Origin: Oidiodendron maius Zn
Lineage: Eukaryota > Ascomycota > Leotiomycetes > Myxotrichaceae
Direction: 5' to 3'
Length of the DNA stretch: 64,000 nucleotides
Assembly (NCBI GenBank): GCA_000827325.1
Contig: KN832875.1
Coordinates: 496,001 to 560,000, forward strand
The notes under the pieces are model-generated. The model did not search any database, was not told where the DNA came from, and saw only the letters and a list, made by a program, of their open reading frames with translations. Shown here in pieces: positions 34,129 to 44,701 of the stretch. The first letter of the stretch is position 1, and every line of letters begins with the position of its first letter. The translations under genes were made by a program, and so were the position numbers.

Positions 34129-35028
34129 ATGTTCGAAGGCTTCTCTGAATTCAATCTCTCCGTTTCATCTGAGCCCGAGGTGACCATACATGGAATCAAG
34201 AGCGGGACTGGCCCACCTCTCCTCCTTCTCCATGGCTTTCCACAGACCCACCACATATGGCATCTCGTAGCGCCAGAGCTCACCTCCAACTTCAGCGTAG
34301 TTTGCATCGACCTGCGAGGCTACGGGCAGTCTTCCAGGCCCCCATCATCAGCATCCTCCAATCACGCCCCTTTTGCCAAATCAAGCATGGCAAAGGACTG
34401 CGTTGCAGTAATGTCGCAGCTCGGTTTTGAAGAATTCTCCATCCTAGCCCACGACCGAGGAGCTCGAGTTGCTCACAAGCTCTGCGTGGATTTCCCGGAG
34501 TTGGTACGCAAGGTCATGCTGCTGGACATCTGTCCCACACTGGAAATGTATGAGAAGACGACGCAGCTATTCGCAACGTTCTATTGGCACTGGTTCTTTC
34601 TTATCCAGCCGGAGCCCTTCCCTGAGTCCCTCATCCTAAACAATCTCGAGCAGTTCCGGGTGCGGTTCTTCGGAGGCTCGGGATATACTGGGAAGCTGGA
34701 TTATCACCCTGAGGCAATGAAAGCGTATATAGAGCAGCTAATGGATGAAGATGTTGTTCATAGCATGTGTGAAGATTATCGTGCTGCAGCGACGGTGGAT
34801 CTGAAGGAGGCGAGGGAGGATAGGAAGCAGGATAGGAGGGTCAAGTGTCCGATGAGAGTTCTTTGGGGTAAGAATGGAGCGGTGGGCAAGTGTTTTCATG
34901 CGCTGGCTGAGTGGGAGGCTGTTAGTGATGGAAGTGTAGAAGGAGAGGAAGTGGATAGTGGGCATTATATTGCTGAGGAGATCCCAGAGGTGGTATTGAG
35001 ACATGCTAAGGAGTTTTTTAGTTCGTAA
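34129..35028 (+). CDS. Alpha/beta-hydrolase of the fluoroacetate (haloacetate) dehalogenase type
   Basis: This intronless ORF of 299 aa is colinear with bacterial fluoroacetate dehalogenases such as Rhodopseudomonas RPA1163. The oxyanion region is LLHGFPQT (34-41). The nucleophile is Asp109 in HDRGAR, with Arg110 and Arg113 placed to bind the substrate carboxylate. Acid Asp133 is in LLDICP, and His279 is in DSGHY. The halide-pocket residues His154 and Trp155 (FYWHWFF) and Tyr217 (DYRAAATVD) are all present. In RPA1163 these are D110, R111, R114, D134, H280, H155, W156 and Y219 (from memory of that enzyme). The expected reaction is hydrolytic dehalogenation of haloacetates to glycolate. An epoxide-hydrolase-like role is less likely because His/Trp replace its usual lid tyrosine. 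There is no signal peptide, so it is probably cytosolic. Confidence 0.85.
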   Translation: MFEGFSEFNLSVSSEPEVTIHGIKSGTGPPLLLLHGFPQTHHIWHLVAPELTSNFSVVCIDLRGYGQSSRPPSSASSNHAPFAKSSMAKDCVAVMSQLGFEEFSILAHDRGARVAHKLCVDFPELVRKVMLLDICPTLEMYEKTTQLFATFYWHWFFLIQPEPFPESLILNNLEQFRVRFFGGSGYTGKLDYHPEAMKAYIEQLMDEDVVHSMCEDYRAAATVDLKEAREDRKQDRRVKCPMRVLWGKNGAVGKCFHALAEWEAVSDGSVEGEEVDSGHYIAEEIPEVVLRHAKEFFSS

Positions 35029-35183
35029 TGGTGAAATGTATCAGGTCGAAGCTTTCCGTAGAAATATACATCACGATGCACGAGATGTTTTCCAGTTTAT
35101 ATACCTTGGTCTAAATCTACAATTGGTCCATGTTCCGCAGTGATATAGAGCACAGTTGTTATACAGGTCATGTTTCGCATATC

Positions 35184-36875
35184 CTACAGCCTCCTTTCCT
35201 TAATCTTGTCAATGATCCCCATATTCTTCCGCCTCTCTATTTCCGCCTTCTTCCTCTGCTCCCGCCTATAGTTTAAGCCTTCCGCGGCCACCATACCTGT
35301 TCCATACCCCCCTAGGTGTGCCCAGTGGTCCATAGTCACTGGTGCTTTACCCTTCTTCGCAAGCGAGTAAACATCGACACCTATGAAGAGGAATAGAGGC
35401 ACCCATGATGGGATGGAAAAGTTCGAATCGTTAGGTAGAAAGTACCCGAAGAGGCCAACAGGTCTATCTTTATTCAGCCAGAGATAGGCTGCAATGATGC
35501 CGGCGAGAGCGCCCGATGCACCAAGGGAAGAAGTGACGAAGTGACTCCGAAGGACGTAGGATGTGAGAGAGGTAAAGCTTCCCATGACACCGGAAGCTAG
35601 ATATATTGAGAGAAAGTTCGCGCGGCCGACTTCGTCATGGAGTCTAGTTCCTACGAAGTAGAGCACAAGCATGTTGACGCCAAGATGAGAAAATGACTGG
35701 TGGGAGAAGATATTACCCACCAAGCTTAAGGCCCGTGGGTATCCCGGGACGGTCATGAAGTATTTATTCAACATCCGGAAGGCAGGCGGAAATCTCCATA
35801 GCATGAAGACCGTGAAATTCGCTAGCAGGAGACCAAAAACAGTTGCGGCCGAGGGAGGAATCTCTGGGAACATCCGCTGAGAATTCATCGGTGGGATGTA
35901 AACAGATGGGAAAATATAACAAAGGCCTAGGATGCCTAAGACCACGAGAGTCGACGGCCAGAGTCGTTCGTACCACTTCATTTCCGGCGGAGTGTTAGGT
36001 AATACCTTAGCACGCTCTATATAGTACTTGAGTCTCTCGTTCATAGGAGGCTTCGCCAGTTCAACTCTCTTACTAGCGCTCATAGGCTCTAGAGTGCCAG
36101 TATTTTGTGTAATATCGTCTGCCTGGCTCTTAAGTTTCGCCTTTTTTGCTGCCAGCATCGCGGCCTCTCTTTCCTGGTTCCGTTTTCGCAGCGCATCGAA
36201 GGCACTTTCGCCATATATGCTCTGTCCCGGCTTAATATTTTGCGAATTGGGCTTGTAGAGCCCCATTCTCTCGCCATCATCAATTAGCGTGTCTCCCATC
36301 TCTTGCAGCTCCTTTTCCGCTTTGAGGCCATAATTTTGGACTTCATCGACGGGCACATGTTCCCGTAGCCAAGAGAGAGCAGCCTCATTTGCACGTGCTC
36401 CGTATAAACTGAGATTCGTAGGTGCACCTGGATCCTCCAACGTTCCTGCAACTCGACGGCCATGCAGTACCCTCAGAAGTCGATTCGCTGAATCGGCGTC
36501 TAATCCTTTCCCAAAGACACCAAGTGCCTCTTTCTCCGTAAAAGGCGCCGCTCTGAATTTAAGACCTTGTCCATCCTTGTAGTTCTTGGGTAATTGTTCG
36601 AACTCGGTGACTATAGTTACTCGATCGGATGTGTACGTTCTGATCCCGATGTCGAGTCTTGAGGTGGGATTCAGCGCATTGTATTTAATGCCCAATTGCC
36701 GCCCCGTCTGGGAATCTGCCTCCCTCCAATTATATGATACCGGGTATAGAGAATAAGGACGTGCCGCTCGATATGCGAGCCTTGCGGCAAGGCTATCGAA
36801 TTTTCCAGATGTCTGGAGCCAAGTCCTAGGATGTATACCGGAGATTCGTGATGCTGCTGGCCAGAGACTATTCAT
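35184..36875 (-). CDS. PCP1: Mitochondrial rhomboid protease (PCP1/PARL type)
   Basis: The 563-aa intronless protein carries an Arg/Ser-rich presequence (about 1-45) and a long N-terminal region (about 90-300) typical of fungal mitochondrial rhomboids. Rhomboid membrane helices occupy about 300-535. The catalytic dyad is Ser near 454 in SLGASGALAG and His near 520 in MDHWAHLGGYGTG. The HxxxN-type pair in SHLGVNMLVLYFVG and the L1-like segment HDEVGRANF are also present. Yeast Pcp1 cleaves Mgm1 and Ccp1 in the inner membrane, controlling fusion and cytochrome c peroxidase maturation. The same role is inferred here. It is divergent from TMA17. Confidence 0.92.
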   Translation of the reverse strand: MNSLWPAASRISGIHPRTWLQTSGKFDSLAARLAYRAARPYSLYPVSYNWREADSQTGRQLGIKYNALNPTSRLDIGIRTYTSDRVTIVTEFEQLPKNYKDGQGLKFRAAPFTEKEALGVFGKGLDADSANRLLRVLHGRRVAGTLEDPGAPTNLSLYGARANEAALSWLREHVPVDEVQNYGLKAEKELQEMGDTLIDDGERMGLYKPNSQNIKPGQSIYGESAFDALRKRNQEREAAMLAAKKAKLKSQADDITQNTGTLEPMSASKRVELAKPPMNERLKYYIERAKVLPNTPPEMKWYERLWPSTLVVLGILGLCYIFPSVYIPPMNSQRMFPEIPPSAATVFGLLLANFTVFMLWRFPPAFRMLNKYFMTVPGYPRALSLVGNIFSHQSFSHLGVNMLVLYFVGTRLHDEVGRANFLSIYLASGVMGSFTSLTSYVLRSHFVTSSLGASGALAGIIAAYLWLNKDRPVGLFGYFLPNDSNFSIPSWVPLFLFIGVDVYSLAKKGKAPVTMDHWAHLGGYGTGMVAAEGLNYRREQRKKAEIERRKNMGIIDKIKERRL

Positions 36876-37279
36876 CTTGCTCCCTTTTATTGTAACATAT
36901 TAAATGATTTAAACCCTCTGCGCCGGTATCAGTCGTAAAAGAATAGAAAGAAAGAACCTGTCGTGTCAATTACAGAGACAATCTTCCCAAACGTCGAAAT
37001 CGGGAGCTTTTTCCGGACGTCCCTGATTACGGGCCGACGATAATCCGAGATCGTGGGGATTCCGTCAGCCTTCTGCCTCTCAAATCTGCACTCCTATATT
37101 AAACAGCTCCAGCTCTGGAAGCTCTAAAGAGCCTTTAACGATCCTGAAAAGCAAAATACCCAAAATTGTTTCACCCTGTCCCTTCACTTTTAGAAATCTT
37201 TAATCCTCTCAAGCCTTTTCCTATCTCAAACGCCCAGATTCTCAACTCCCCATCACCCCACCAAGGAACACTCACAAAG
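36876..37279. other. Divergent promoter region, rhomboid/TMA17
   Basis: About 400 nt; no specific motif was recognised. Confidence 0.4.
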
Positions 37280-37906
37280 ATGTCTGCCCAAGCACGCCCC
37301 ATATCCCCCACCCGCTTTGCTATTGCCATCAAAGACCTTGAAATTTCCAACCTATACAACAAGGTCTCCGAACTACGCAATCAGCTCGCGCACCTGGACT
37401 ACTCAAATCAAGAAATGCAGGCGTTTGCCGAAGGTACGGCACCGGGCCTCACAGAGCCAGACAAGGACTGCATTGCAGCGATTGAGGAGAACGAGGTAGT
37501 GATCAAGCGAATTATGGAGCGGCTAGCGCTTCTAAAAGCGGAAATCGAGGGGAGAGGGAATGCGTGGTTGGATGGGAGACTGGAGGAGGAGAGGTTGGCG
37601 AATGGGCATTTGACGGAGGAGGAGAGAAGGGCGGTACGGGATGAGCCAATTTTAGTTGAGGAGGAAGGGGATAGGGATGGAATGGAGGATAGGAGCGAAG
37701 CTTGGAGGGATGGGACGTTTACCACTGGAAGAATTGTGAATGGGGAGGTTGTGACGGATGAGAACGTGCAGAGAGGTGACGTCGAAGAGGGAATGTCGAG
37801 GTCAAATGGGCCTGCTGTGGATGCAGGCGGACATGGGCGTCGAAGACAAGTCGAGGAAAGAATTGAGGGAGGTGAGGATGATGATGATGAGGGTATCCAC
37901 TTATAA
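37280..37906 (+). CDS. TMA17: TMA17/ADC17-like proteasome-assembly chaperone
   Basis: The intronless 208-aa protein has the Tma17 helical hairpin at about 8-95, with RFAIAIKDLEISNLYNKVSE and LRNQLAHLDYSNQEMQAFAE. It then has ENEVVIKRIMERLALLKAEI and the conserved EIEGRG. Yeast Tma17/Adc17 binds Rpt6 to assist assembly of the 19S proteasome base under stress. The C-terminal half (about 100-208) is very acidic with a terminal EDDDDEG stretch; it is longer than in yeast and seems disordered. The ATG at 37280 begins the conserved domain (MSAQARPISPTRF). Confidence 0.82.
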   Translation: MSAQARPISPTRFAIAIKDLEISNLYNKVSELRNQLAHLDYSNQEMQAFAEGTAPGLTEPDKDCIAAIEENEVVIKRIMERLALLKAEIEGRGNAWLDGRLEEERLANGHLTEEERRAVRDEPILVEEEGDRDGMEDRSEAWRDGTFTTGRIVNGEVVTDENVQRGDVEEGMSRSNGPAVDAGGHGRRRQVEERIEGGEDDDDEGIHL

Positions 37907-38295
37907 AGTTTTTCTTGGATGCATCATTGGCGTTTGATACCATGGCAAAGGTATGGGAAGCAGGATGAGGAGTCTCAAAGACGCTATCCATTTGAATACC
38001 ATAAGATCTCACAGATTTTGAGTATGTAATTGCTCTGGAGCTTCTCGCATAGACGGCTTTTGACTCGAGTGTAAGTCTTATCCAATCTGGTGTGAAAGGA
38101 ATGCCAGCGTAGCACAATGTCTCTATTCTCCAAGCCATGATCCATAAACACCAGACAATTCCGAGCTCCTTGCTATGCATGCTGAAACGTGTCCCATATA
38201 CCATACAAGCCAAAAAGGAAACGAGAGTGAAAACCAATCGGAGAATGAAACTAAAATACAATAAAAAATGATTGTGGTTCTACCGCTTCTGACAC
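37907..38295. other. Intergenic between convergent genes
   Basis: No feature was recognised. Confidence 0.4.
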
Positions 38296-39609
38296 CTAAG
38301 TTCCTTTTGCAGCCTCTAGGTCTATACCCAAGCCAGCCCGCATATTATCTTGCACGGCCATCGGTTTGGGGAACACAGATGTTGGCGTACCGGGAAATTT
38401 GGACTCGACACTTGGAATCGTCACAGGCATTGAATTGGCATTGGGACTCAATCTGTTAGACGTGGCGCGCGAATTCATAGCACTATTCGATGAGAAGGGT
38501 GAGATCTCTCGCAAGGCCGCGGGTTCTTCGTTCTCTTTTGCTTTAAGCCGCCCGTGCCTTTCTGGCATAGACGCCGTAGAAGACCTGACAGGTTTGGACT
38601 TATTGGGAACAATGGATCCGGTAGTCATAGAGCTCGATATTCCATTTTGGCCTTGGTTTACTGTCGCCCGCGAATCATCTGGTCCAGACGCGTGGTGAGT
38701 TGAGTTCGTACTCCTTTCATGTGGTTGCTCTTCCATATAGACTGAAGTCGCCGCTTTGGATTCGGACTCTTGTAACGATGAAGACTTCTCTGGGCTCTGC
38801 AGCACAATGGTCTCAATGCGCTGTTCTTTAACATCATCCAGCTTTTCAGTGACGGGTCGACTGAGAGGAGATCCGTCAGGCCCCTTGCGGCTGCTACCAG
38901 CGCTAACCGCCCGAGTACTGATCACCCGTTCCTTCCCTTCCATGACCTTCGCCGGCGGAGGAGGCTGGAGCATCCATCTCGTCTCATCTCTGCTTGCCGG
39001 CTGCGTGCTCACCACGGGCGGGTGCAAGTCGTTCACCGGAGGGTTGCGAGCAAGGTAGTATGATCGTGGATTCTCATCATCGCTGCCGGCTGCTTTGCTG
39101 TTGTTCAATCGGCCTTCTAGTAAGCGGCCGGCCGTCGATCCTGCTCTGGCAATAGCATCGAATATCCGTTGCCCTGGTCCGGGTGTATCGTGGCCCCAGA
39201 GTGCCTCGTCTTCTCTCTGGTAGCGCTTTCGGTTCCAACCCTCGCCAGAAGTTTGCGATCCCTCGATGGCTGTAGGACTACTCGCTGTTCCGGTGCCCGT
39301 GCTCATCGTATAACTATTCGCGTAGCCGCTCTCTTGCCCGACTGGATTCAAGGCTGCTTGGCTGGAGTTCTTCTCGGTCTTCTTTTTCGGGGGACCGGGC
39401 CCCATGGTGATTTCCTCATCCCAATATGGGTTCGTAGAAAAGGGAGATGGGTGTCGGTACAGGCCCGGCTGCTCTGTCTCTAATGCATGCTTCTCTGCCC
39501 GCTCTCTTTTGGCCTGGATCTTTGCCTTGCGTCGGTGGTTGATCTTGGCACAAGTGCTGCAGGACAGGATGTAGAAGGCGACCGACTGGAGCGCAACTTC
39601 GATAGACAT
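38296..39609 (-). CDS. Conserved fungal protein with N-terminal hydrophobic segment, unnamed
   Basis: The intronless 437-aa protein was not recognised as a named family. The first about 95 residues look conserved: a hydrophobic stretch with a Cys pair (SVAFYILSCSTCAKI), a strongly basic helix (NHRRKAKIQAKRERAEKHAL) and a EQPGLYRHPSPFSTNPYW motif followed by GPGPPKKK. The remainder is Ser/Pro/Thr-rich and presumably disordered, with possible phosphorylation sites (SPEKS, SPLSRP). The N-terminus could act as a signal anchor or membrane-insertion helix. No catalytic motif is visible. Confidence 0.75.
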   Translation of the reverse strand: MSIEVALQSVAFYILSCSTCAKINHRRKAKIQAKRERAEKHALETEQPGLYRHPSPFSTNPYWDEEITMGPGPPKKKTEKNSSQAALNPVGQESGYANSYTMSTGTGTASSPTAIEGSQTSGEGWNRKRYQREDEALWGHDTPGPGQRIFDAIARAGSTAGRLLEGRLNNSKAAGSDDENPRSYYLARNPPVNDLHPPVVSTQPASRDETRWMLQPPPPAKVMEGKERVISTRAVSAGSSRKGPDGSPLSRPVTEKLDDVKEQRIETIVLQSPEKSSSLQESESKAATSVYMEEQPHERSTNSTHHASGPDDSRATVNQGQNGISSSMTTGSIVPNKSKPVRSSTASMPERHGRLKAKENEEPAALREISPFSSNSAMNSRATSNRLSPNANSMPVTIPSVESKFPGTPTSVFPKPMAVQDNMRAGLGIDLEAAKGT

Positions 39610-41052
39610 CGTGTATAAAAGAGATCGTTATAAGGATAGGAAACGCGTCGGCTGCTCAAAAAATGCCTGGGTTATGACGACATGAAGCAATTGCAGATAG
39701 CGGACCATCCGTGGCGACTGTTGGGTTGCTCGTCCAGGGAGTGTCGTCCAGAGGCATTGGCCAATTTTTCTGCAAGAACAGCCACTTCCTCAAGATCCAG
39801 CCCGAATGAGCCCCTGGCCACACGCGTCGCAAGAAAATAAAGTGGTGTGGAAGGAAAAGGCGTTGAAGTTGGAGTTCTGTTGTCACGGCGGCGGCGGCGG
39901 CGGCGGCGGCAAAGGGGCTACAGTAGATAACCGCCTACTCGTCGTTGGGGATGCGGAGACAGGACAGGGAGAGAGACCCTAAAGCAAGAGCGGCCCGTGT
40001 CCTTTGTGGCCTGAGGTTGTCATTTATCTGACGGGTCGTGAAACCTGAAGCGGGAATGGCAGAGTGTCCTCTGTTCATACCAAGGTATCAAGATAGTTGA
40101 GGTTGCGAAGAAGCCAGAGAAACCTGCAACTTCTACAATAATTATGATTTTGTTGGCGGTGTCGTTGTGGTTTCAGGTTGCCGTGGGTGAGGGTGGCAGT
40201 TCATATTCTGAAGACTGGGCCGCAGTGATGGCAGCTTACAGGCCAATCACTCAGCCACCCGGAGATCGTGGTGGCAGTCAGAAGTGCCAAAGGACACGCT
40301 TCTTCTCTCTCCTATCCACCGCCACCTTGCAGTGGCAGAGTTAAAGATCCAACGAGTCAGCACTCTGGCAGCAGACAGCGGCATGAGACCCGAGGTTTGA
40401 CAGTCACGATCCCGAGGGGGCCAATAGGGGGCGCCTTCGCTGCTGGACCTTCTGACCCCTAGGCCATTCACTACCGAGGCTTCAAACGTACACATGGGCC
40501 ATATAGAGGTGGTGGCTGGCCGTATCTGGCCGTGTCTGGCGACTTATTCCAATGATGATGCTATATGAAGTGTGGACTGGTGCTCGGCTACTGGAGGAAA
40601 ATGGAGAAACTATGGTACAACAACGGAAGAAGATCTGTGCAAGGAGATCCCCAATGACCCGAGCAGCTTTATTGTCTTTTTTGGTTGGCCAGAATGTCGT
40701 GCCCCTTCGTGCACAAAATCAATCCCCTCAGAAGAAAATCTCCTCCACGCGCAATGTCCTCCCCCCCCCAACGCCGGACCGGAATGACAATGAAACAAGT
40801 GTGAATACACGAATGCACCTGGCTTATGCAATATGACCCCTCGAACCTTATGCCAGCAGTTAATAAAGTAGCGGAGAGCGGCAGGTGGCGACGCTACGAC
40901 GATCGTGACAGGATTCAATGTACAGAGGATGAATGAGAAAGGTGACGCAGATGCAGAAGATCGAGAAAGAGACGCTTGTCAATACGGCACGTGGGTGGCA
41001 CTGCTGTGTCGCGAGCACCAGACTGCAGAGATAACACCAATTACATGGTGAA
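39610..41052. other. Intergenic, about 1.4 kb, with a CGG microsatellite
   Basis: It holds the CGG repeat at 39886-39910 and a CACGTG at 40988-40993. No gene was supported. Confidence 0.45.
39886..39910. repeat. (CGG)8 trinucleotide microsatellite
   Basis: Eight uninterrupted CGG units lie about 280 nt upstream of the start codon of the minus-strand gene ending at 38296. In that orientation this could be its promoter or 5' UTR. Confidence 0.85.
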
Positions 41053-42351
41053 TCAAGCAACCTCCCACTCCGAGTCTTGCAAGACTTTAACGTACTGACG
41101 TACATTGCCATCCTCATCTGATGATTCCAGGTGCATTTCCCACTTCTTCCCGGGAGCGGTGGGAATATACTCTTGTTGTTCAACAATGGGACGTGAATTT
41201 TCCTTCTCGGAATTGGTGCCTTTCTTCTCTCCTGACTGAGATTGAGCGGACTGGGCCGCCTTCTTGCCTTTCCGCTTTTCTTTCGTTTGGACAGTCTCCC
41301 AGTTGTCGGAGTCCTCTATTGCAAGGCGGAGCTGCTCTTCCTCAGATGGCAGAGTGGAAGCAAATTTCTGCCAGTCGCTGCCAGCATGCTCGCTCTCAGA
41401 GTTGTGGATCTCTGGTGCCACAGTCTTGCTGGCGGAGGGGGTGAAGGTATCAAGAAGTTCAACAGTGTTACCCTTTGCGGATGTAACATTGCTGTTTGTG
41501 GATTCTGGCGGAGCAGTCCATGCATTGCTCGCTGGTGTCTTTGCAGTCATAAATGCACTTCCATCTTTTGCAGCCCTGCCCTCTGCCTCTCTTGCAGTCC
41601 GTCTTTGTTTCTCTAATAAGACCTTCCGCTCCTTCTCATCTTCCTCCCGAGCAGCTTTCTTTAGCTCAGCCTTTTTCCGATTCTGCCTCTGCTTCTTTGT
41701 TTCCACAGGATCCGGGGTGGTCTGCGGCTTTGTCTTCTTGGCCAGAACCGGGTTGGTCGGCGCGGTCACTCTCAAGACAGATGGGCCTGGAACAGGCGCC
41801 TCAAGCATATCAGAAATCCCGCCATTGGTGACTGGCACCTCAACGCTCGTCGCAACCAACTCTGGGGAGTTGAAGGATGATCGATCGTCATCGGCATCAC
41901 CGCCAGCCGTCGCATCAGAGCTCGTCTCTGCGGTCACTGGCTTCTCTTGCGCTCTGACTTGCTTGACTGAACGTTGTTTCGTCCCAACCTTCGTCTTCGC
42001 TGGCAGAAGGGTGCCAGCCTTTGCACTGGTCAACTGACGCGCAAACTCGCGATTGTCGATGTCCTCATCGCGATCAGAGGATTGCGGGGCCGAGGCGATG
42101 ACAGACCACGTCTCCTCAGGAGGAGGCTTGATCATTTTTTTCTTGTCGGTTGATTGATCTCCGCTGCTCTGGTCTCCATCTTTTTTGGACCTCTTCGCCT
42201 TGGGAGCTCTCGCGGCCTCGAATTGTCTGGTAACCACCTTGGAGCCCGCACGGCCGCGCCTGCCAGACGGCTTGGCTGGCCAAGTGTAGTAGAAGAAGGC
42301 GCCCACGGCAATCAGGGCAAGCCAACCCACCACAGTGGTGTAAGTGGGCAT
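41053..42351 (-). CDS. Single-pass membrane protein with long charged coiled-coil/disordered tail, unnamed
   Basis: The intronless 432-aa protein has an N-terminal transmembrane helix (about 7-24, VVGWLALIAVGAFFYYTW) with few residues before it and basic residues after it. This predicts an N-terminal anchor with a cytosolic tail, probably in the ER or outer membrane. The tail is Ala/Glu/Lys/Ser-rich, with a helical segment (about 225-275, KKQRQNRKKAELKKAAREED). The conserved-looking end has SEEEQLRLAIEDSDNWETV, QEYIPTAPGKKWEMHLES and YVKVLQDSEWE. I cannot name the family or function. Confidence 0.75.
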   Translation of the reverse strand: MPTYTTVVGWLALIAVGAFFYYTWPAKPSGRRGRAGSKVVTRQFEAARAPKAKRSKKDGDQSSGDQSTDKKKMIKPPPEETWSVIASAPQSSDRDEDIDNREFARQLTSAKAGTLLPAKTKVGTKQRSVKQVRAQEKPVTAETSSDATAGGDADDDRSSFNSPELVATSVEVPVTNGGISDMLEAPVPGPSVLRVTAPTNPVLAKKTKPQTTPDPVETKKQRQNRKKAELKKAAREEDEKERKVLLEKQRRTAREAEGRAAKDGSAFMTAKTPASNAWTAPPESTNSNVTSAKGNTVELLDTFTPSASKTVAPEIHNSESEHAGSDWQKFASTLPSEEEQLRLAIEDSDNWETVQTKEKRKGKKAAQSAQSQSGEKKGTNSEKENSRPIVEQQEYIPTAPGKKWEMHLESSDEDGNVRQYVKVLQDSEWEVA

Positions 42352-43133
42352 GGCGCCGGTGGCAGGCAGTAGGTTGCGAGGTGAGACGAATGAATGCTAG
42401 ATAAGGACGATCGTTGTGTCAGGGTTGGGTGCTGTATGTACAGTCGATCGAGGCTAAGGTCGTGCGTAATTGGCTGCCGGGGCTTAGACGTGCCAGGAGC
42501 TGACAGTTGAAGGAGCAGCAGAGGAGAAGCGTGAGAAGATCCAAGGTCGATCAGAGCCGTGCGGAGAAGGAGGATGCAGGTAAATATAAGGGCCGACGGG
42601 TTCGTATCGAGTAGAATTGTCGGCGGTTTATAGCTGTCGCAAGCCTCAAGGTGTCCTGATGGGGAATGGAGATGATTGGACGGGGAGAAACCAAGAGGTT
42701 CAGCACCATAACCTTTTGGCGGGCGGGGGACTACGGTAGACAGGAAAGACGCATCACGTACATGTCTACGGTGACCGTACTGGCCAACACGCGCATGGCC
42801 AAAGGGTGCGGGGGAGCTATTCCTGGCCAGGCCTAGCGCCGACCAGTACACTCTTGTCTGTATTGGGAATGAGGGGCTATTGCGATATTCACAATTCCCA
42901 AAGCAGACAGGGCAAGGACCGCGACAAGACGAGAATTAAAGATTTCCAAACGGCAAAGCTTCTGTGGCGTGAGGAGACGATTGCCGTACACATTCGCCGT
43001 CGCATATCCCTGCATACAAAGGGTTGCTGGTTCCTTGTCGATTCTCCTTCGAGCATAGCTCTCTTCTATATACATTCCGAGCCTCTTCTTCGCTTCTTCT
43101 CTTTTCATTGCGTGGTGCTGTACCCAGCTTAAG
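42352..43133. other. Divergent intergenic region upstream of the nucleoside hydrolase
   Basis: About 780 nt; no feature was recognised. Confidence 0.4.
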
Positions 43134-44701
43134 ATGCCTGCTCCTCTCAACCGCATCATCATCGACACCGATCCAGGTATGTGCTCGCCTTTAGCCAATT
43201 CTCTGTCTGACAGCTTCAGGCGTGGATGATGTCCTCGCTATGCTGCTGGCTTTGGCAGCCTCGCCGGAAGAGGTTGAGATCATGATGATCTCTGTCACCT
43301 ACGGAAATGTTGAAGTTCAAAGGTACGGTATCTATCTGTCCGGCCGCACTCCCCGAGCTTACCGCCTGGATTGAAGCTGTCTACGAAATGTTGTCGCCCT
43401 CTTCCATGTTATTGAGAAGGAGTTGGAGTGGCGAAGAGCGAATGGTAGGCTAGAGGGGTTTGGAACGATGCATGCTTCAAGACCCATCATTGCTGTTGGT
43501 GCCGATCATCCTTTAGAGGATGAGATCCTTATGGCTGACCACTTCCGTATGTGTCCGCGAGAGCCCTACTGTATTGATGCTTATACTTCTACAGATGGCA
43601 TTGACGGCTTGGCTGGTGTCCATGAATCTGTATGAAGCTCCTGCTACTTCCTCCCTCCGCTGCTAACCAATACAGCACCCGCACCTGTCACCTTCTGATG
43701 CGTGGAAGACATTGTTTCAAACTCCACCGGAAAATGCGAGTGAGACAGAGGTGGCTGCGGCCCGCGAGCTTGCTTCGCCGTCTAAGGCCTTTAGAGCCTC
43801 CAATACCCCTGCACACAAAGAGATTCTTCGTCTTCTTCGCGAGAATCCACCGGACACAATTACTATTATTGCAGTCGGGCCGCTGACCAATCTTGCACTA
43901 GCTGCGGCAGAAGACGCTGAGACGTTTGTGAGAGTCAAGGAGGTGGTGGTAATGGGCGGAGCAATTGATGTACAAGGCAATATCACCCCTGTTGCGGAGT
44001 TCAATACTTATGCAGATGCTGTTGCAACTGCTCGAGTCTTTGCCTTAACCTCTTTGCACCCTGCATCCACGATGCCTGCTCTGCCCGGCAAAGTTTCGAC
44101 CTTGGGTGCTTATCCAAAGAAGACATATAGACCTCTCAACCTTACACTATTCCCTCTGGACGTTACCACTCCCCATCAGATTCACAGATCACAGGTAAAA
44201 GCTAAGCTCGGTCCGCTAGTTAAAGCTGGGAGCCCGTTGGCAGAATGGACTTCCGCATTTTTGTACAAGACATTCGAGAAGATCGAATCTCTCACCCGGC
44301 AGCAGGCAGACCCAGGATTGGAGCTGCACGATCCTCTCTGCGTCTGGTATATGTTAACTCGTTCGGCTCCTTCATGGATGCTAGCGCCCAAAGGCCCTGA
44401 AGACATCCGTGTCGAAACATCAGGGCAGTGGACTCGAGGCATGCACATCATCGATCGACGGATGCGAAAGAAAAAAGGCGCCGATCCAGCTTTGGAGCAA
44501 GTAAGAAGTCCCGGAGTTGTTGAGATCGGCAATCCGGTGGAGGCATTCATGGTTGACGAAAGCGATGAGCTACTAAAGGATTCCCCGGGGGACAATGGTG
44601 GATGGCTGGACGTTAGAAAGGGGAACAGAATCAACAGAATCATCGCAAGTCCAGGCGAGGATGCGTTTGCACCATACTTGTTGGAACGCGTATTTGGATA
44701 G
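43134..44701 (+). CDS. Inosine/uridine-preferring nucleoside hydrolase family protein
   Basis: It hydrolyses the N-glycosidic bond of ribonucleosides for purine/pyrimidine salvage. Five exons (43134-43176, 43220-43322, 43377-43546, 43595-43629, 43676-44701) with introns of 43-54 nt give 458 aa. The Ca-binding motif IIIDTDPGVDDVLAMLLAL is split by intron 1. Other joins restore VQSCLRNVVALFHVIE and ADHFHGIDGLAGVHES. The core also has TIIAVGPLTNLALA, VVVMGGAIDVQGNITPVAEFN and LHDPLCVWYML (Asp ligand). It is longer than bacterial IU-NH (about 310 aa), with inserted segments between catalytic blocks, as in other fungal members. The substrate preference is not readable from sequence. It is probably cytosolic, with no signal peptide. 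Confidence 0.9.

Noticed and set aside
41264-42037. 257-aa plus-strand ORF opposite the membrane protein gene
   Set aside because: Its Ser/Phe/Leu-rich translation mirrors the Lys/Glu/Ala-rich sense protein. It has no independent features.
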